A stretch of DNA of 64,000 nt from Stomoxys calcitrans (Eukaryota; Arthropoda; Insecta; Diptera; Muscidae), in contig NC_081553.1 of assembly GCF_963082655.1 (NCBI RefSeq), positions 21,162,479-21,226,478 on the forward strand. Reading direction: 5' to 3'. A program made the translations under genes and the position numbers. Numbering within the stretch: the stretch's first letter is position 1; the number at the start of each line of letters is the position of its first letter. The notes below the pieces were generated by a model, which ran no database searches, was not told the origin of the DNA, and saw only the letters and a list, made by a program, of their open reading frames with translations. This document shows, piece by piece, positions 50,701 through 59,499 of the stretch.

Positions 50701-53700
50701 GAGTTGCCAATGTCAACTTCGTTCGCACGCTAATGCAGGTTTGTCGGCAACCTAACGCTTCTCGTTCGCACCCTATCGCTGATACGTTCAAATCCTAACG
50801 TTTATTCGTTCGCAAACTAACGCGTTAGCTATCTGCTTTAACTCTGTCTTATTTTTATAGTTCACAGTCAAGATAGTGGTTTGCCTGAGGTACACGCCGC
50901 TTGAAACTTTTTATTACTGTATGTGTAATGATTGTAAATGGGCCAAAGCGGTCCATATTTTGATATTGCTGCCATATAAACCGATCTTGGGTCATGACTT
51001 CTTGAGCCTCTAGAGGGCGCAGTTGTCATCCGATTTGGCTGCAATTTTGCACGTGGTGTTTTGTTATGACTTTCAACAATAGTGCTAAGTATGGTTCAAA
51101 TCGGTTCATAACCTGGTATAGCTGCCATACAAATCGATCTCGGATCTTTAGTTATTGAGCCGCTAGAGGGCGCAGTTCTCATCCGATTTGGCTGAAATTT
51201 AGCGTGAAGTATTTTGGTATGACTTCCAAACACCTGCAATAAATACGGTTCAAATCGGTTCATAACCTGGTATATAAACTGATTTTGGATCTTGAGTTCT
51301 TGAGCTGCTAGAGGGCGCAGTTCTCATCCGATTTGGCAGAAATTTTTTATAAAGTATTCTGGTGGGATTCCCAATAACTTTGCTAAGTATGGTTCAAATC
51401 GGTTCATAACCTGATATAGCTGTCATATAAATCGATCTTGGATCTTGAGTTCTTGAGCCGCTAGAGGGCGCAGTTCTCATCCGATTTGGCTGTAATTTTG
51501 CATGAGGTGTTTTGTTATGACTTCCAACAACTGTGGTAAGTATGGTTCAAATCGGTTCATAACCTGGAATAGCTGCCATACAAACCGATCTTGGATCTTG
51601 AGTTCTTGAGCCGCTAGAGGGCGCAGTTCTCATCCGATTTGGCTGAAATTTAGCGTGAAATATTTTGGTATGACTTCCAACAACTGCAATAAATACGGTT
51701 CAAATCGGTTCGTAACCTGGTATAGCTGCCATATAAACTGATTTTGGATCTTGAGTTCTTGAGCCGCTAGAGGGCGCAGTTCTCATCCGATTTGGCTGTA
51801 ATTTTGCATGAGGTGTTTTGTTATGACTTCCAACAACTGTGGTAAGTATGGTTCAAATCGGTTCATAACCTGGAATAGCTGCCATACAAACCGATCTTGG
51901 ATCTTGAGTTCTTGAGCCGCTAGAGGGCGCAGTTCTCATCCGATTTGGCTGAAATTTAGCGTGAAATATTTTGGTATGACTTCCAACAACTGCAATAAAT
52001 ACGGTTCAAATCGGTTCGTAACCTGGTATAGCTGCCATATAAACTGATTTTGGATCTTGAGTTCTTGAGCCGCTAGAGGGCGCAGTTCTCATCCGATTTG
52101 GCTGAAATTTTGCATGAGGTGTTTTGTTATGACTTCCAACAACTGTGCTAACTGTGGTTCAAATCGGTTAATAACCTGGTATAGCTGCCATATAAACCGA
52201 TCTTGGATCTTGAGTTCTTAAGCCGCTAGAGGGCGCAGTTCTCATCCGATTTGGCTGTAATTTTGCACGAGGTATTTTGGTATTACTTCCAATAGCTGTG
52301 CTGAGTAGGATTCAAATCGGTTCATAACCTGGTATAGCTGCCATACACACCAATCTTGGATCTTGAGTTCTTGACCCGCTAAAGGGCGCAGTTCTCATCC
52401 GATTTGGCTGTAAATTTGCACCAGGTGTTTTCGTATTATTTCCAATAACTGTGCTTAGTATGGCGTAAATCGGTATATAACTTGGTATAGCTGCAATATA
52501 AACCGATCTTGGAACTTGAGTTCTTGAGCCGCCAGAGGGCGCAACTCTCATCTGATTTAGCTGAAATTTTGCAAAAGGTATTTTGTTAGGACTTCCAACA
52601 ACTGTGTTAAATATGGCGTAAATAGGTACATAACCTAGTATAGCTGCCATATAAACCGATCTGGGATATTGACTTCTTGAGCCTCCGGAGGTCGAAATTC
52701 CAATCCGATTTGGCAGAAATTTTGTACAATGTCTTCTCCTATGACTTTCAATATGCGTGTTCAATATGGTCTAAATCAATCTATAGCTTAATACAGCTCC
52801 CATATAAACCCATCTCCCGATTTTGCTCCTTTCGCCCTACAAGGCGAAATTCTTATCCGAATGAACCGAAATGGTCCGAATCGGACTATAATTTAATATA
52901 TCTCGAATAGCATAACCGTTCTTATTAATTTCTTTGTTTGCCTAAAAAGAGATGCGATAAACACGATCCATGGTGGAGGGTATATAAGATTCGGCCCGGC
53001 CGAACTTAGCTCGCTCTTACTTGTTTAATGGTTGGAACTTACCATATTCAATGTCATGTAGGAAAACAGATTGGCAAAACCTTCTGTCATCCACAGATAG
53101 TTCCACCATTCAGGGGAAATAAATTCACCAAAATATTTATGACTTATACCATGGGCAATTCGTAGAAACAAATTTATCCAGTCCTCAGTTGTTGCTGCGC
53201 TTCTCATTGGCAGCATTTCCTCACCCGAATCTATGGTCATATGCAAATCTGACTTGTCCACACTGGCAAGCAGAATTATATGTTCCAATTGTTGCAATAT
53301 AAATGTTGAATTGAAGTACTCTGCTGTTAGTTTGTTCATTTTAATGACATCACTTAGGGGAAACTTTTCTCCATTCGGAGCAAAAAGTCTCTGCTTGATA
53401 CCAAATAGATTAGACTGCGTGTAATCGAAATCTGATGCAAACAATTCAACCATGTGTGGGGAGATTCTTTCAGTTTTCTGGAATACAAATTTGCCTAGGC
53501 TGAAATGAACAATGCAATTTGAGTAATTTGCGAATAATTTTTTTTAATTGCTTACGTCGTTTCTTTTTCATCCTTTGGCATATTCGAAACGGCCCAGACA
53601 TCGGGATTATGTTGTACAGTTATCCTAAAAGTTGCTTTTTTATTAGGCTCATCGTAGCAGGGAAAGGCGGTGCGAGCATATGTGTAATCGAAACGGGAGA

Positions 53701-54400
53701 ATGCTAAACGTCTAAAGCAATGAAATGATAAAATTCAAAATTTCGCGCATTAAGTTCAACTTTGGATAGCCACATCTACATTTCATCCAAATCCCATGGA
53801 AACAGACAAATTATGAATGCAAACATTTTCAGCAGCATCCATGGTGATGGACCATTTGGTCCGGCCCAACTTAGCACTCTATTATTTGTTTTGATTTGCA
53901 ACTCACCTATCCTCGCCCTCGATATTCTGGTATTTTAGCATTACGAAACCCCTTTCAGAACCATGAGTGGCATCGTACATCATATGCAGTTGTCTTTGGT
54001 CACCCTTCTGGAACAACTTACCCTTGGGAAGTCTTAATTTGAGCAAACATCTAGGTCTGTCATACTCGGGGTACAATGCATCCACAAAGCGTGTGCCATT
54101 TCTAATCACAGCCCCGATAATATCCAAATCGCGTGCGTGTAAAACAATGAATGGTGTTTCCTCTAGCACTTTAAAATCAATGGTTACTACTCCATAAAAA
54201 GATGCAATGCCCATATCGAATCTTGTACCCAAACGTATGTCATAATGCAGCGGCACTGTGTGATTGGGCAGACGAACGTTTAAATCTGTTGCAACTTTTC
54301 CGGTAATGCCGCCGTTTAATGGATACTTATGCCACGCGAGTGATTCTATGACCACTGCAATGATTAGCACGCCACAAAGGATGAACCGAGAGCTGTGCAT
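46672..54400 (-). CDS. M1 aminopeptidase N-like protein, predicted catalytically inactive (5 exons)
   Basis: The gene joins 54400-53907, 53711-53556, 53499-53043, 50390-50152 and 47719-46672. All introns are GT-AG, the phases agree, and the sum of 2394 nt gives 797 residues. The start at 54400 has a good context (CAAAATG) and opens a signal peptide (MHSSRFILCGVLIIAVVIE). An in-frame ATG at 54430 is an alternative. Order: M1 N-terminal domain (about 35-215, with ARTAFPCYDEP at 177-187), catalytic domain (about 218-450), then a shortened ERAP1-like C region (TGYYRINYD, 572-580) and an acidic tail. Zinc ligands His333, His337 and Glu356 are present with the usual X18 spacing. The HEXXH glutamate is glycine (HGISH), GAMEN is absent, and His419 stands where human APN has Tyr477. 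Family members cleave N-terminal residues at the cell surface; this one probably binds rather than cleaves. The second half of the ERAP1_C domain and any membrane anchor are missing, so it may be secreted. Confidence 0.88.
47923..48150 (+). mobile_element. Internally deleted family-2 MITE-like element
   Basis: The left end AGTAAAAAGGCATTAAGTTC leads into GGCCGGGCCTAACTTTGG and CCACCACCTCGAGTATATAT. It matches, in reverse complement, the right end of the longer copy at 59991-61399. The right part (ATATATACTTTGTAGGGTCG, TGTTGCAAACGGAATGAC) matches that copy's left part, also in reverse complement. The internal tandem units are missing, leaving only about 230 bp. Confidence 0.8.
48164..48194. 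repeat. Short inverted repeat
   Basis: ATGACTATGT (48164-48173) and ACATAGTCAT (48185-48194) are perfect 10-bp arms around an 11-nt loop. No transcript or element boundary is obvious. Confidence 0.7.
48251..48343. repeat. Palindromic element with ~36-bp arms
   Basis: The core arms TGGCTGTTTTCAATTGGAT (48265-48283) and its perfect complement (48310-48328) enclose a 26-nt spacer. Outward, AAATCAGTGCCATTTAC pairs imperfectly with the complement of the right flank (GATGGCGCTAATTT). It lies between two transposon fragments in intron 4. It could be a tiny MITE relic or a hairpin in the intron transcript. Confidence 0.8.
48703..49590 (+). mobile_element. Family-1 dispersed element, degenerate copy
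   Basis: It starts with CACCATGGATCGCTTTTGTC and AAGTTCTTTG, the sub-terminal block of family 1. It then carries about five diverged 153-bp units with AATTGCGCCCNCTAGAGG and CGGTTTATATNGCAGCTAT motifs. Both terminal inverted repeats are lost. The right end passes into about 160 bp of undescribed sequence (GGCTGATCCGATTTTCTTGA) and then the 129-bp family. Confidence 0.8.
49750..50100 (+). repeat. Diverged copy of the ~129-bp repeat family
   Basis: It carries ATATGGAAATCAAATTAAAG, GTATTTGAGAGTAGAAAACG and AATCTGATATCCAATTGTGG, the same block order as the array-edge repeats at 44.5-46.5 kb. Short and partial, inside intron 4. Confidence 0.7.
50152..50390 (-). CDS. Aminopeptidase-like gene, exon 4
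   Basis: This 239-nt exon starts in phase 0 after TTATTCTTTAG and ends at donor GTAAGT (50151-50146). The segment ASDNARPLSY corresponds to the family's ASSHPLS block. LCDNITHLKGASILNMW corresponds to LFDAISYSKGASVLRML, where the tyrosine that stabilises the transition state in active enzymes is His419 here. It was found by phase and similarity; without it about 80 residues of the family would be missing. Confidence 0.87.
50418..53025. mobile_element. 2608-bp TIR element (family 1) filling intron 3
   Basis: The left end AACAAGTAAAAGCGAGGCAA and the complement of the right end AACAAGTAAGAGCGAGCTAA open imperfect terminal inverted repeats of about 60 bp. Both continue to TATATACCCTCCACCATGGA. 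TA flanks both ends (50416-50417 and 53026-53027), a TA target duplication as in Tc1/mariner-like elements. No transposase frame is present; the interior is a 153-bp tandem array plus unique flanks. It is non-autonomous. Excising it with one TA leaves a 42-bp intron with correct splice sites. Confidence 0.87.
50960..52740 (-). repeat. 153-bp tandem array inside the TIR element (12 units)
   Basis: The CTAGAGGGCGCAG landmark (or its variants) recurs at 51010, 51163, 51308, 51461, 51614, 51767, 51920, 52073, 52226, 52379, 52532 and about 52685. That is a 153-bp period with one 145-bp step. Between 51461 and 52073 units alternate between two types (GTAATTTTGCATGAGGTG and GAAATTTAGCGTGAAATATT), a 306-bp dimer present twice. 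This is a satellite carried within a transposon and shares its unit with the copies at 10.1, 48.8 and 62.6 kb. Confidence 0.93.
53043..53499 (-). CDS. Aminopeptidase-like gene, exon 3 (degenerate zinc-binding site)
   Basis: It encodes residues 218-369. The family block before the active site is recognisable (MVELFASDFDYTQS). The expected GAMEN exopeptidase motif, about 36 residues before the zinc site, is replaced by unrelated residues around SVDKSDLHM. The zinc motif lies at 53153-53139 and reads HGISH, with GGT for the catalytic Glu codon. PEWWNYLWMTEGFANLF then keeps the third zinc ligand. The acceptor TTCATTTCAG is at 53500-53509 and the donor GTAAGT at 53042-53037. Confidence 0.9.
53556..53711 (-). 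CDS. Aminopeptidase-like gene, exon 2
   Basis: This 156-nt exon is bounded by acceptor TTGCTTTAG (53717-53712 side) and donor GTAAGC (53555-53550). It reads RLAFSRFDYTYARTAFPCYD and continues EPNKKATFRITVQHNP. That is the strongly conserved M1 block just before the catalytic domain (family form DARRAFPCFDEP). This exon is short and only its splice phase identifies it. Confidence 0.88.
53745..53893. mobile_element. Decayed short TIR element in intron 1
   Basis: The left end GCGCATTAAGTTCAACTTTG and the right end GGTCCGGCCCAACTTAGCAC with CCATGGTGATGG resemble the terminal repeats of the family-1 and family-2 elements. Only about 150 bp separates them. It accounts for most of intron 1 (53712-53906). 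Confidence 0.6.
53907..54400 (-). CDS. Aminopeptidase-like gene, exon 1
   Basis: It encodes residues 1-164 plus two bases of codon 165. A hydrophobic signal peptide spans about residues 5-20. The M1 N-terminal beta domain follows, with LPNHTVPLHYDI and a VTIDFKVLEETPFIVLHAR stretch typical of the family. Two N-glycosylation sequons (NHT, NGT) fit a secreted or surface protein. The donor AG/GTGAGT is at 53906-53901. Confidence 0.88.
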
Positions 54401-54490
54401 TTTGACAAACAACCGCGAACCTATGCACATTGCAAGTAATGCCAAACAATGAAATTCTTGCTTTATTTATGGAAATTTAACTCGATTGGA

Positions 54491-54499
54491 TTATATATA
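54491..54499 (-). promoter_or_regulatory. Candidate TATA box of the aminopeptidase-like gene
   Basis: On the minus strand TTTTATATATAATCC lies about 91 bp upstream of the chosen ATG, so transcription would begin near 54465. A TCATTG initiator-like site lies slightly further down, near 54455. The region 54431-54620 otherwise holds nothing recognisable and is presumably 5' UTR and promoter. Confidence 0.4.
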
Positions 54500-54619
54500 A
54501 AACCATTTGCGTCTTACGACAGCCTGTAAGTGTTGTGAATTGGCTTTTGAGTGAATGTAATTGCTCAAATTGAATTTAGTGCATTCAATTTAATTCCTAG
54601 AATTCCTAGAAAGCAAATA

Positions 54620-55083
54620 ACCCAGCAAAACCAGTAAGGAAAGGCAAAAGTCGGGTGGTGCCAACCATATAATACCCCACACCTACACCTACACTATAGG
54701 TACTAAGTGGGAACTATATCTAATTCTGAACCAATTTTGATGAACCTCGGGGTATGTTTACAGATGGGTTATTAAACAATCCGTATCAAATTTCGAGTAA
54801 ATATGCTCAAACTGTAATGACTACGGTTGACAAATGACAACATTATTGCAAATTACTCAGAATCTTAAGAACATATATATGAGAGCTATATCTTAATCTG
54901 AACCGATTTAGACCAAACTTCTTAGATGTTGTTGTAGGCAACGAGGAAAGAAAGCGTTGTGCACAATTTTGGCAAGATTGGTCAATAGATGCGCATGCAG
55001 TGGCTCTAGAAGTGAAAATCTGGCTATATTTATATACGAGAGCTACAATATATCTAAATCTGAACCGATTTTTGTGAAATTTA
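54620..55083 (+). repeat. Another dispersed repeat (family 3), truncated by the LINE insertion
   Basis: It starts near AAGGCAAAAGTCGGGTGGTG and ATAATACCCCACACC. It then carries two or more units with GAGAGCTATATCTTAATCTG and AACCGATTTAGACCAAA. It is AT-rich with no coding sequence and stops abruptly at about 55083 where the LINE coding sequence begins. The right part was not found after the LINE tail. Confidence 0.6.
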
Positions 55084-57738
55084 CCACCAAGAGACACATT
55101 GATTGCCCTTGGTGATTTTAATCTTCCTAAAATTAACTGCATTTATTCGTCCGAGTCAAATGATTTACACCCGTGATACCAAATGGTATATCTAATGAAT
55201 GCATCGGCATATTGTTAAATTTTGGTCTTTTTCAAATTAATTACATAAACAATTCATTTTCTAAATTACTCGATCTTGTTTTCGTTAATCAACCATCTGA
55301 GTTATGTTTAAGTTCTAATGATGCGGTTGTAAGTCCTGAGGATAGATATCACTCAAATTACTTATACCCTATCCCACTCTTAAAGTTAAAAGAGATGTAG
55401 CAATTGAAAAAGTTTACTGTTTTGCTAAAACTGATTACATCAAACTGAACTCACTACTCTCATCTGTTCATTGGAATGAAATTTTCAGATCTAAAGATAT
55501 CAATGAAATGATTACAACTTTTTATACTGTGCTACTTGACTTTATTTCTCAATCTGTCCCTAAAACTACTTTTTGCAACGCATCTGATCCTCCATGGAAC
55601 ACAACCAATCTTTCTAGGCTGAAGAACAAGGAGAATAAATTATATGAAAGGTTTAAACACTCAGCGTCATCGTCTGACTTTTCCATGTACTCATTAACAA
55701 GATGCGAATATAATCAAGAAAACAAATTGGCGTATGGTAGTTATTTGAATAAAATTAGAAATCAATTGAAATCAAAACCTAAATCCTTCTACAAATTTGT
55801 GAATTCAAAGCGCCGTTGTAATAGCATATCGAACTTTCTTAGATATAAAGCTAAAGTAGCTGATAACGATTCAGGCATTCTCGACATCTTTGCTGACTTT
55901 TTTAGCACTACCTACTCAGATAATTATTATGATTTATGTGGAACATATCCATACACAATCAACAATTCAGCTTTTGTAGAGGTGTCTGGGATTGGCGAAA
56001 ACGTAGTACTTGAAAATTTAAGGTCACTGAAGATAACTTTTAATCCCGGTTCAGATGGAATTCCATCGAATATTTTAAAGCATTGCGCTCTCGAACTTTC
56101 GTATCCACTTTGTACACTTTTCAACAGTTCATTAAAGCATGGATATCTGCCGGAATTGTGGAAGCAATCTTATATAAGACCGTTATTTAATGGCGGAAAT
56201 CGCAATGAGGAATCTAATTACAGGGGCATATCAATTTTGAATGCTATTCCGAAGCTATTAAAGAAAATTCTGACTGACACTATTTCACATCAAGTCTCTT
56301 CTATATTGTCTCCCACCAACCTGGGTTCCGGAAATCGAAATCGACGATAACAAATATTTTAGAACTTATTGTACTTGTTTGGTCAACGATGGCTTTAGGG
56401 AACGCTACCAAACGGATAATATATATACCGATTTTAGTAAAGCATTTGATAAAAATAGATCTTATTGGTTTCAGTCCATCTTTACTAAAGTGGATCAGAT
56501 CATATCTGACTGTGACGTACTTAAAGAGTTAAATTTGGTAATGCAGTTTCCAAATCAATTGTTGTCTCTTCAGGTGTTCCACAGGGTAGTCACCTTGGCC
56601 CTGTGCTGTTTTGTATGTTCATAAACGATCTTCCTTTTACTTTAAAGCACTCGAATATTTTGATGTATGCAGATGATGTTAAGATCTTCAGATCAACGAG
56701 AGACTCTGATGAACAGTGTTATCTTCAGTACGACCTTGATACTCTTAACGAATGGTGCAACCAGAACTTTATGGAACTTAATATTTCCAAATGCAAACAC
56801 ATATAATTTTCAAGAATAACCTCTCTTACAACTAGCTACTTTTTGAGTTCCAATCAACTTGAAGTAGTCTATAGCTTTAAAGACCTTGGATTTCTTCTAG
56901 ATCAACGCTTAAACTTCCGTCAACATATCTCAATGGTTGTAAACAAAGCACGTAGTGCTCTTGGCTTCATGAAACGCTGGAGTAAAGAACCTAATGATTT
57001 CTCTGTGACGAAAAACTTATATACGTTGCTAGTTAGAAGTAATCTCGAGTGCGGTTCAGTGGTATGGCATCCATACTACAATATCCATTCTGATTTTATT
57101 GAATCGATTCAAAAACATTTTCTATTATTTTGTCTCCGTCGAAATGGGTGGGACAGAAGTTCATTAACTTCGAATGAGTACCGGTTAAATCTTATAAAGC
57201 TTCCTACATTAAAAAGTCGTAGAACCATGCTAAGCATTACTTTTTTAACTAAATTAATTCATGGTCAAATAGATTCCTGCTTTCTTTAATTTTTGAAATT
57301 TTCTAATAATGATTCTTTTCGGCACCTATGTTATCAATTTAAGCAACTGAAAGATATAATAGATCTGAGAATCAAGAAAGTTTAAAAAGGAAAATTTAAT
57401 TATTTTTAAATTCTTAGGTTAATACATTTGTAAATATTGGGTTGCCCAAAAAGTAATTGCGGATTTTTCATATAATCGGCGTTGACAAATTTTTTCACAG
57501 CTTGTGACTGTGTAATTGCATTCTTTCTTCTGTCAGTTATCAGCTGTTACTTTTAGTTTGCTTTAGAAAAAAAGTGTAAAAAAAAGTATATTTGATTAAA
57601 GTTCATTCTAAGTTTAATTAAAAATGCATTTACTTTCTTTTAAAAAATCCGCAATTACTTTTTGGGCAACCATATATTGTTATTAGTCTGTAAGGATATT
57701 TACTAACTAAAGACTTAAATAAAAAACAAAAAAAAAAA
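55084..57738 (+). pseudogene. 5'-truncated non-LTR retrotransposon (LINE) pol with frameshifts
   Basis: It begins inside an APE-type endonuclease (GDFNLP at 55111-55128; LLDLVFVN about 55270). Reverse transcriptase follows: FNPGSDGIPSNILKH, NYRGISILNAIPKL, TDFSKAFD and YADD at 56666-56677. The domain after it contains FKDLGFLLDQRLNF and GFMKRWSKE, ending near 57289. The frame changes near 55165, 55400, 56345 and 56600, with a stop at about 56804, so it is inactive. The 3' UTR holds an inserted MITE and ends in a poly(A) run near 57722-57738. Clade is uncertain (CR1/Jockey group). 5' truncation and poly(A) fit target-primed reverse transcription. Confidence 0.88.
57437..57674. mobile_element. 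Mariner-type MITE (238 bp) nested in the LINE 3' UTR
   Basis: The left TIR TTGGGTTGCCCAAAAAGTAA continues TTGCGGATTTTT. The right end TTACTTTTTGGGCAACC is its complement, with changes in the last three bases. TA flanks both ends (57435-57436 and 57675-57676), the Tc1/mariner target duplication. It has no transposase. I believe this TIR belongs to a mariner group seen in many insects, from memory only. Confidence 0.9.
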
Positions 57739-57872
57739 AATATATATCCTTTGGCCAAGTGTGTGTTATTATTCGGAACACTTTGACTGGTTAGTAAAAA
57801 TTGTTTTCTGATACGCCATATATCTTCATCAACACCTATGTCAAATTGATTAAAGGGCCCTACATACCCAAG

Positions 57873-58349
57873 GAGGCCACCGTAGCGCAGAGATCAGCAT
57901 GTCCGCCTATGAGGCTGAAAGCATGAGTTGTAATCCTGGCGCAAACATCGGAAAACAAGTAAAAGCGTGCTAAGTTCGGCCGGGCCGAATCTTGAAAACC
58001 CACCACCATGGATTCTGGTGAGTATAAAAATTATCAGCGGTGGTTTTCCCCTCCTAATGCTGGCAACTTTTGTGAGGTACTATGCCATTTGGTATGACAG
58101 TCATATAAAAAACTATTCCACAAAGAGTTGTCGCACTTCGTCACACCGTTCGGACCCGGTTATAAAACGGAGGTCCCTTATCATTGAGCTTAAACTTGAA
58201 TTGGACAGCACTCATTAAAATGTGAGTTTGCCCCTGTTCCTTAGTGGAATGTTCATGGGCTAAATTTGCATTTGCAATTTTGCATTAAAATGTGAGAAGT
58301 TTGCCCTTGTTCCTTAATGGAGTGTTAATGGGCAAATTTGCATTTGCAT
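57873..58349 (+). mobile_element. tRNA-derived SINE, copy 2 (inside foldback arm)
   Basis: GAGGCCACCGTAGCGCAGAG opens the head; the B box is decayed (AGTTGTAATCC). The body matches copy 1 (CAGCGGTGGTTTTCC, CCGTTCGGACCCGG). The 3' end is duplicated: the TTTGCCC...TGTTCCTTA to TTTGCATTTGC segment occurs at about 58228-58277 and 58300-58348. The flanks CATACCCAAGG and CATATTCAAGG are a mutated target duplication. The opposite foldback arm has the uninterrupted site (CATACCCAAAGACTATTG), which confirms the insertion. Confidence 0.87.
57954..58029 (+). mobile_element. ~75-bp transposon-end insert within SINE copy 2
   Basis: AACAAGTAAAAGCGTGCTAA and GTTCGGCCGGGCCGAATC are the exact terminal signature of the family-1 TIR elements, followed by ACCCACCACCATGGATTC and GGTGAGTATAAA. 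It splits the SINE between the ACATCGG and TCAGCGG blocks, which are adjacent in other copies. It is therefore a tiny deleted element, or two ends fused. Confidence 0.8.
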
Positions 58350-58741
58350 ATTCAAGGACTATTGAAAACGGTGTGGAGCACGCTTTTGTTTCGATCAGGG
58401 CTAAATAAGTTCTCTTACTCTTCTTAACCTTACTTCCCACAATTCCGATACAAACTAATCATCATTGCGAAGAATTTCGTTGTTGTACTTAGCATTGATG
58501 ATTAGTTTGTATCGGATTAGTGGGAAGTTAGGCTTTCTTCTCTCTTGCTGCGCTAAGGAGAGTAGGAGGACTTATTAAGCCCTGTTTCGAAACAAAAGTG
58601 TGCTCTACAGCGTACTCAATAGTCTTTGGGTATGTAGGGTACCTTAATCAATTTGAAAAAGGTGTTGATGAAGATACATGGCGTATCAGAAATCAGGATC
58701 CACTAACCAGTCAAAGTGTTTTGAATAATAACACACACTTG

Positions 58742-58965
58742 CGCAACTTTTATAAATTCTATGCAATGCTATTCTTTGAATAGAAAACATTGAATATTAT
58801 CTGGAAGATGTTTGAAAAATCATGAAAAGATTTGAAAGATCAAAATAAAAGAGCGCAAACAGACATATTTTAAATTTGTTTGTATTAACAATTTTGTTGT
58901 CATATTAAACAAAAAATCCAACATAGTCAATTGATTGATTCCAATTTTTAAAAGTTGTTCCAAAT
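58742..58965. other. AT-rich spacer without recognised content
   Basis: I see no repeat unit, terminal repeat or frame with family similarity here. If the frame at 58966-59475 (minus) is a real terminal exon, this would be its 3' UTR; no AATAAA is present on the minus strand. Confidence 0.5.
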
Positions 58966-59475
58966 TCAACAAAAATCCTTTCCCTGCTTCATGCAATTGC
59001 AATTACAATGAGGCTTAACAATTCTCCTTGGATCTCTAATCGTCTTCAGCAACACTTTTTGCAGAGACCATATTACATCACTTGAAAGGGCACTTATACA
59101 CAATTTCAGATTCGAATCGAAATCTAGAGAATTAACAGCATAACTGAGAATAGATTTGGTGGTGCGTTTAACCAAAAATTTTCGATCGATTTCTAAGCCA
59201 ACCATAAGAAAAGAGAAAATTTCAGTGCTTTGACATTTCTTAAAAGGGAAATTTGAGTTCTTACCTAGTAATTCTTGTCGCACATCCATGATTTTATTCT
59301 CAAAATGGCATTGTATGGCCGCAAATACTCGACGACCCACACCAACAATTAAATCTCTTTTGAATTTAGAAAAATAATGCTCAATAAAGACAAGCTCGTT
59401 GCGGCATAAATTCGGGATTTCGGTTTTCTGAGCCAAACTGGTATTGGAGTGCAGAACAAAGGATGCCAAGGAACC
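58966..59475 (-). CDS. Unassigned open exon, possible terminal exon of an unknown gene
   Basis: A 169-codon open frame starts directly after a potential acceptor (ATATTTAG/GGTTCC) and ends at a stop at 58966. The first residues GSLASFVLHSNTSLAQ have no ATG, so if real it is an internal or last exon with upstream exons elsewhere. It has eight cysteines, including a C-terminal HCNCNC motif, and a mixed, protein-like composition unlike the neighbouring repeats. I do not recognise the family. Upstream sequence (59500-61399) is repeats. It could be an orphan exon of a gene broken by transposons. Confidence 0.4.
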   Translation of the reverse strand, partial: GSLASFVLHSNTSLAQKTEIPNLCRNELVFIEHYFSKFKRDLIVGVGRRVFAAIQCHFENKIMDVRQELLGKNSNFPFKKCQSTEIFSFLMVGLEIDRKFLVKRTTKSILSYAVNSLDFDSNLKLCISALSSDVIWSLQKVLLKTIRDPRRIVKPHCNCNCMKQGKDFC

Positions 59476-59499
59476 CTAAATATGGACAAAATTTAAATT

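Larger units (their letters stand above)
57756..58741. mobile_element. Foldback (long inverted-repeat) element interrupted by a SINE
   Basis: The outer termini CAAGTGTGTGTTATTATTC and GAATAATAACACACACTTG are perfect inverted repeats. The homology continues through AACACTTTGACTGGTTAGT, CTTCATCAACACCT and CCGATACAAACTAATCATCA to a loop of about 24 nt near 58469-58491. Each arm is about 260 bp once the SINE at 57873-58349 is removed from the left arm. No coding sequence. The transposon superfamily is not identifiable because no target duplication is clear. Confidence 0.85.

Noticed and set aside
52312..52764. 150-codon minus-strand frame
   Set aside because: It is a read-through of the 153-bp repeats (recurring RNRMRTAPSGGSRTQ-type units) inside a transposon, not a gene.
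55084..57290. Active LINE or a cellular reverse transcriptase gene
   Set aside because: The frame shifts at least four times, has an internal stop and lacks the 5' part of the endonuclease; it is a dead 5'-truncated copy.
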